Source: Nitrospira sp.
GTDB lineage: Bacteria; Nitrospirota; Nitrospiria; Nitrospirales; Nitrospiraceae
Assembly (NCBI GenBank): GCA_005116795.1
Contig: SWDL01000136.1
Span: 1-6,847 of the forward strand
DNA: 6,847 bases
Direction: 5' to 3'
The position numbers and the translations under genes are program-made. This document shows, piece after piece, positions 6,810-6,847 of this stretch; position 1 is the stretch's first letter, and the number at the start of each line of letters is the position of its first letter. Below the pieces are notes generated by a model. That model was not told the origin of the DNA and made no database searches. It saw nothing but the letters and a program-made list of their open reading frames with translations.

Positions 6810-6847
6810 GCAGAGCGTCGACCCTGAACGATCCGGGGGTGGAGGCG
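6806..6847 (+). CDS. first 14 codons of the next gene (truncated by window end)
   Basis: ATG 6806 overlaps the flippase stop TGA 6807-6809 in an ATGA junction, with GGAGGGG at 6792-6798 as ribosome site 7 bases upstream. The frame stays open to the window edge, encoding MSRASTLNDPGVEA. This is too little to identify a product. Translational coupling to the flippase suggests another member of the same polysaccharide operon, for example a glycosyltransferase, but nothing in the residues shows this. Confidence 0.6.
   Translation, partial: MSRASTLNDPGVEA

Overview
The window is a high-GC (60-67% in the lines I counted), densely packed, single-strand block from a Gram-negative-type bacterium. Every gene is on the + strand, gaps are 0-40 bases, and two junctions are ATGA stop/start overlaps, so it reads as one operon with no internal promoter or terminator that I can see. 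The content is typical of an envelope or extracellular polysaccharide (or glycolipid) locus. The proteins resemble those of Nitrospirota or similar environmental lineages, but that is an impression and not a test.

Layout: 2-145, tail of an unidentified protein whose gene starts outside the window. 132-1124, NodB-type polysaccharide deacetylase. 1157-1414, acyl carrier protein. 1428-2786, AMP-forming acyl/aryl ligase. 2783-3503, FabG-like short-chain reductase. 3505-4119, SAM-dependent methyltransferase. 4144-5259, secreted TIM-barrel glycoside-hydrolase-like protein (GHL10/YddW type). 5286-6809, Wzx-type polysaccharide flippase. 6806-6847, first codons of the next gene. No intergenic stretch exceeds 300 bases. 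I see no RNA gene, CRISPR array, insertion sequence or attachment site.

The striking feature is damage. Four of the five complete genes in the first 4.1 kb cannot be read straight through. The deacetylase has a frameshift in a T7 run and probably a second one in a G run. The ligase has an in-frame TAA. The reductase has lost about 11 bases just before its NNAG motif. The methyltransferase has two compensating one-base shifts and an in-frame TAG. In each case the protein on both sides of the lesion is well conserved. The last 2.7 kb (hydrolase and flippase) is clean. The cause is either decay of the acyl/amine-tailoring half of the operon or a poor-quality assembly. The one-base homopolymer changes favour sequencing error; the 11-base loss and the two nonsense codons are harder to explain that way.

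Working model (inference): the deacetylase frees an amine on a sugar; the ligase loads an acyl group onto the dedicated carrier protein; the reductase modifies it while tethered; an acyltransferase (perhaps the truncated upstream protein) moves it to the amine; the methyltransferase modifies further; the flippase moves the lipid-linked glycan across the inner membrane; and the secreted hydrolase trims or remodels glycan in the periplasm. This gene set is similar in logic to the rhizobial Nod-factor genes nodB/nodF/nodG/nodS/nodA.
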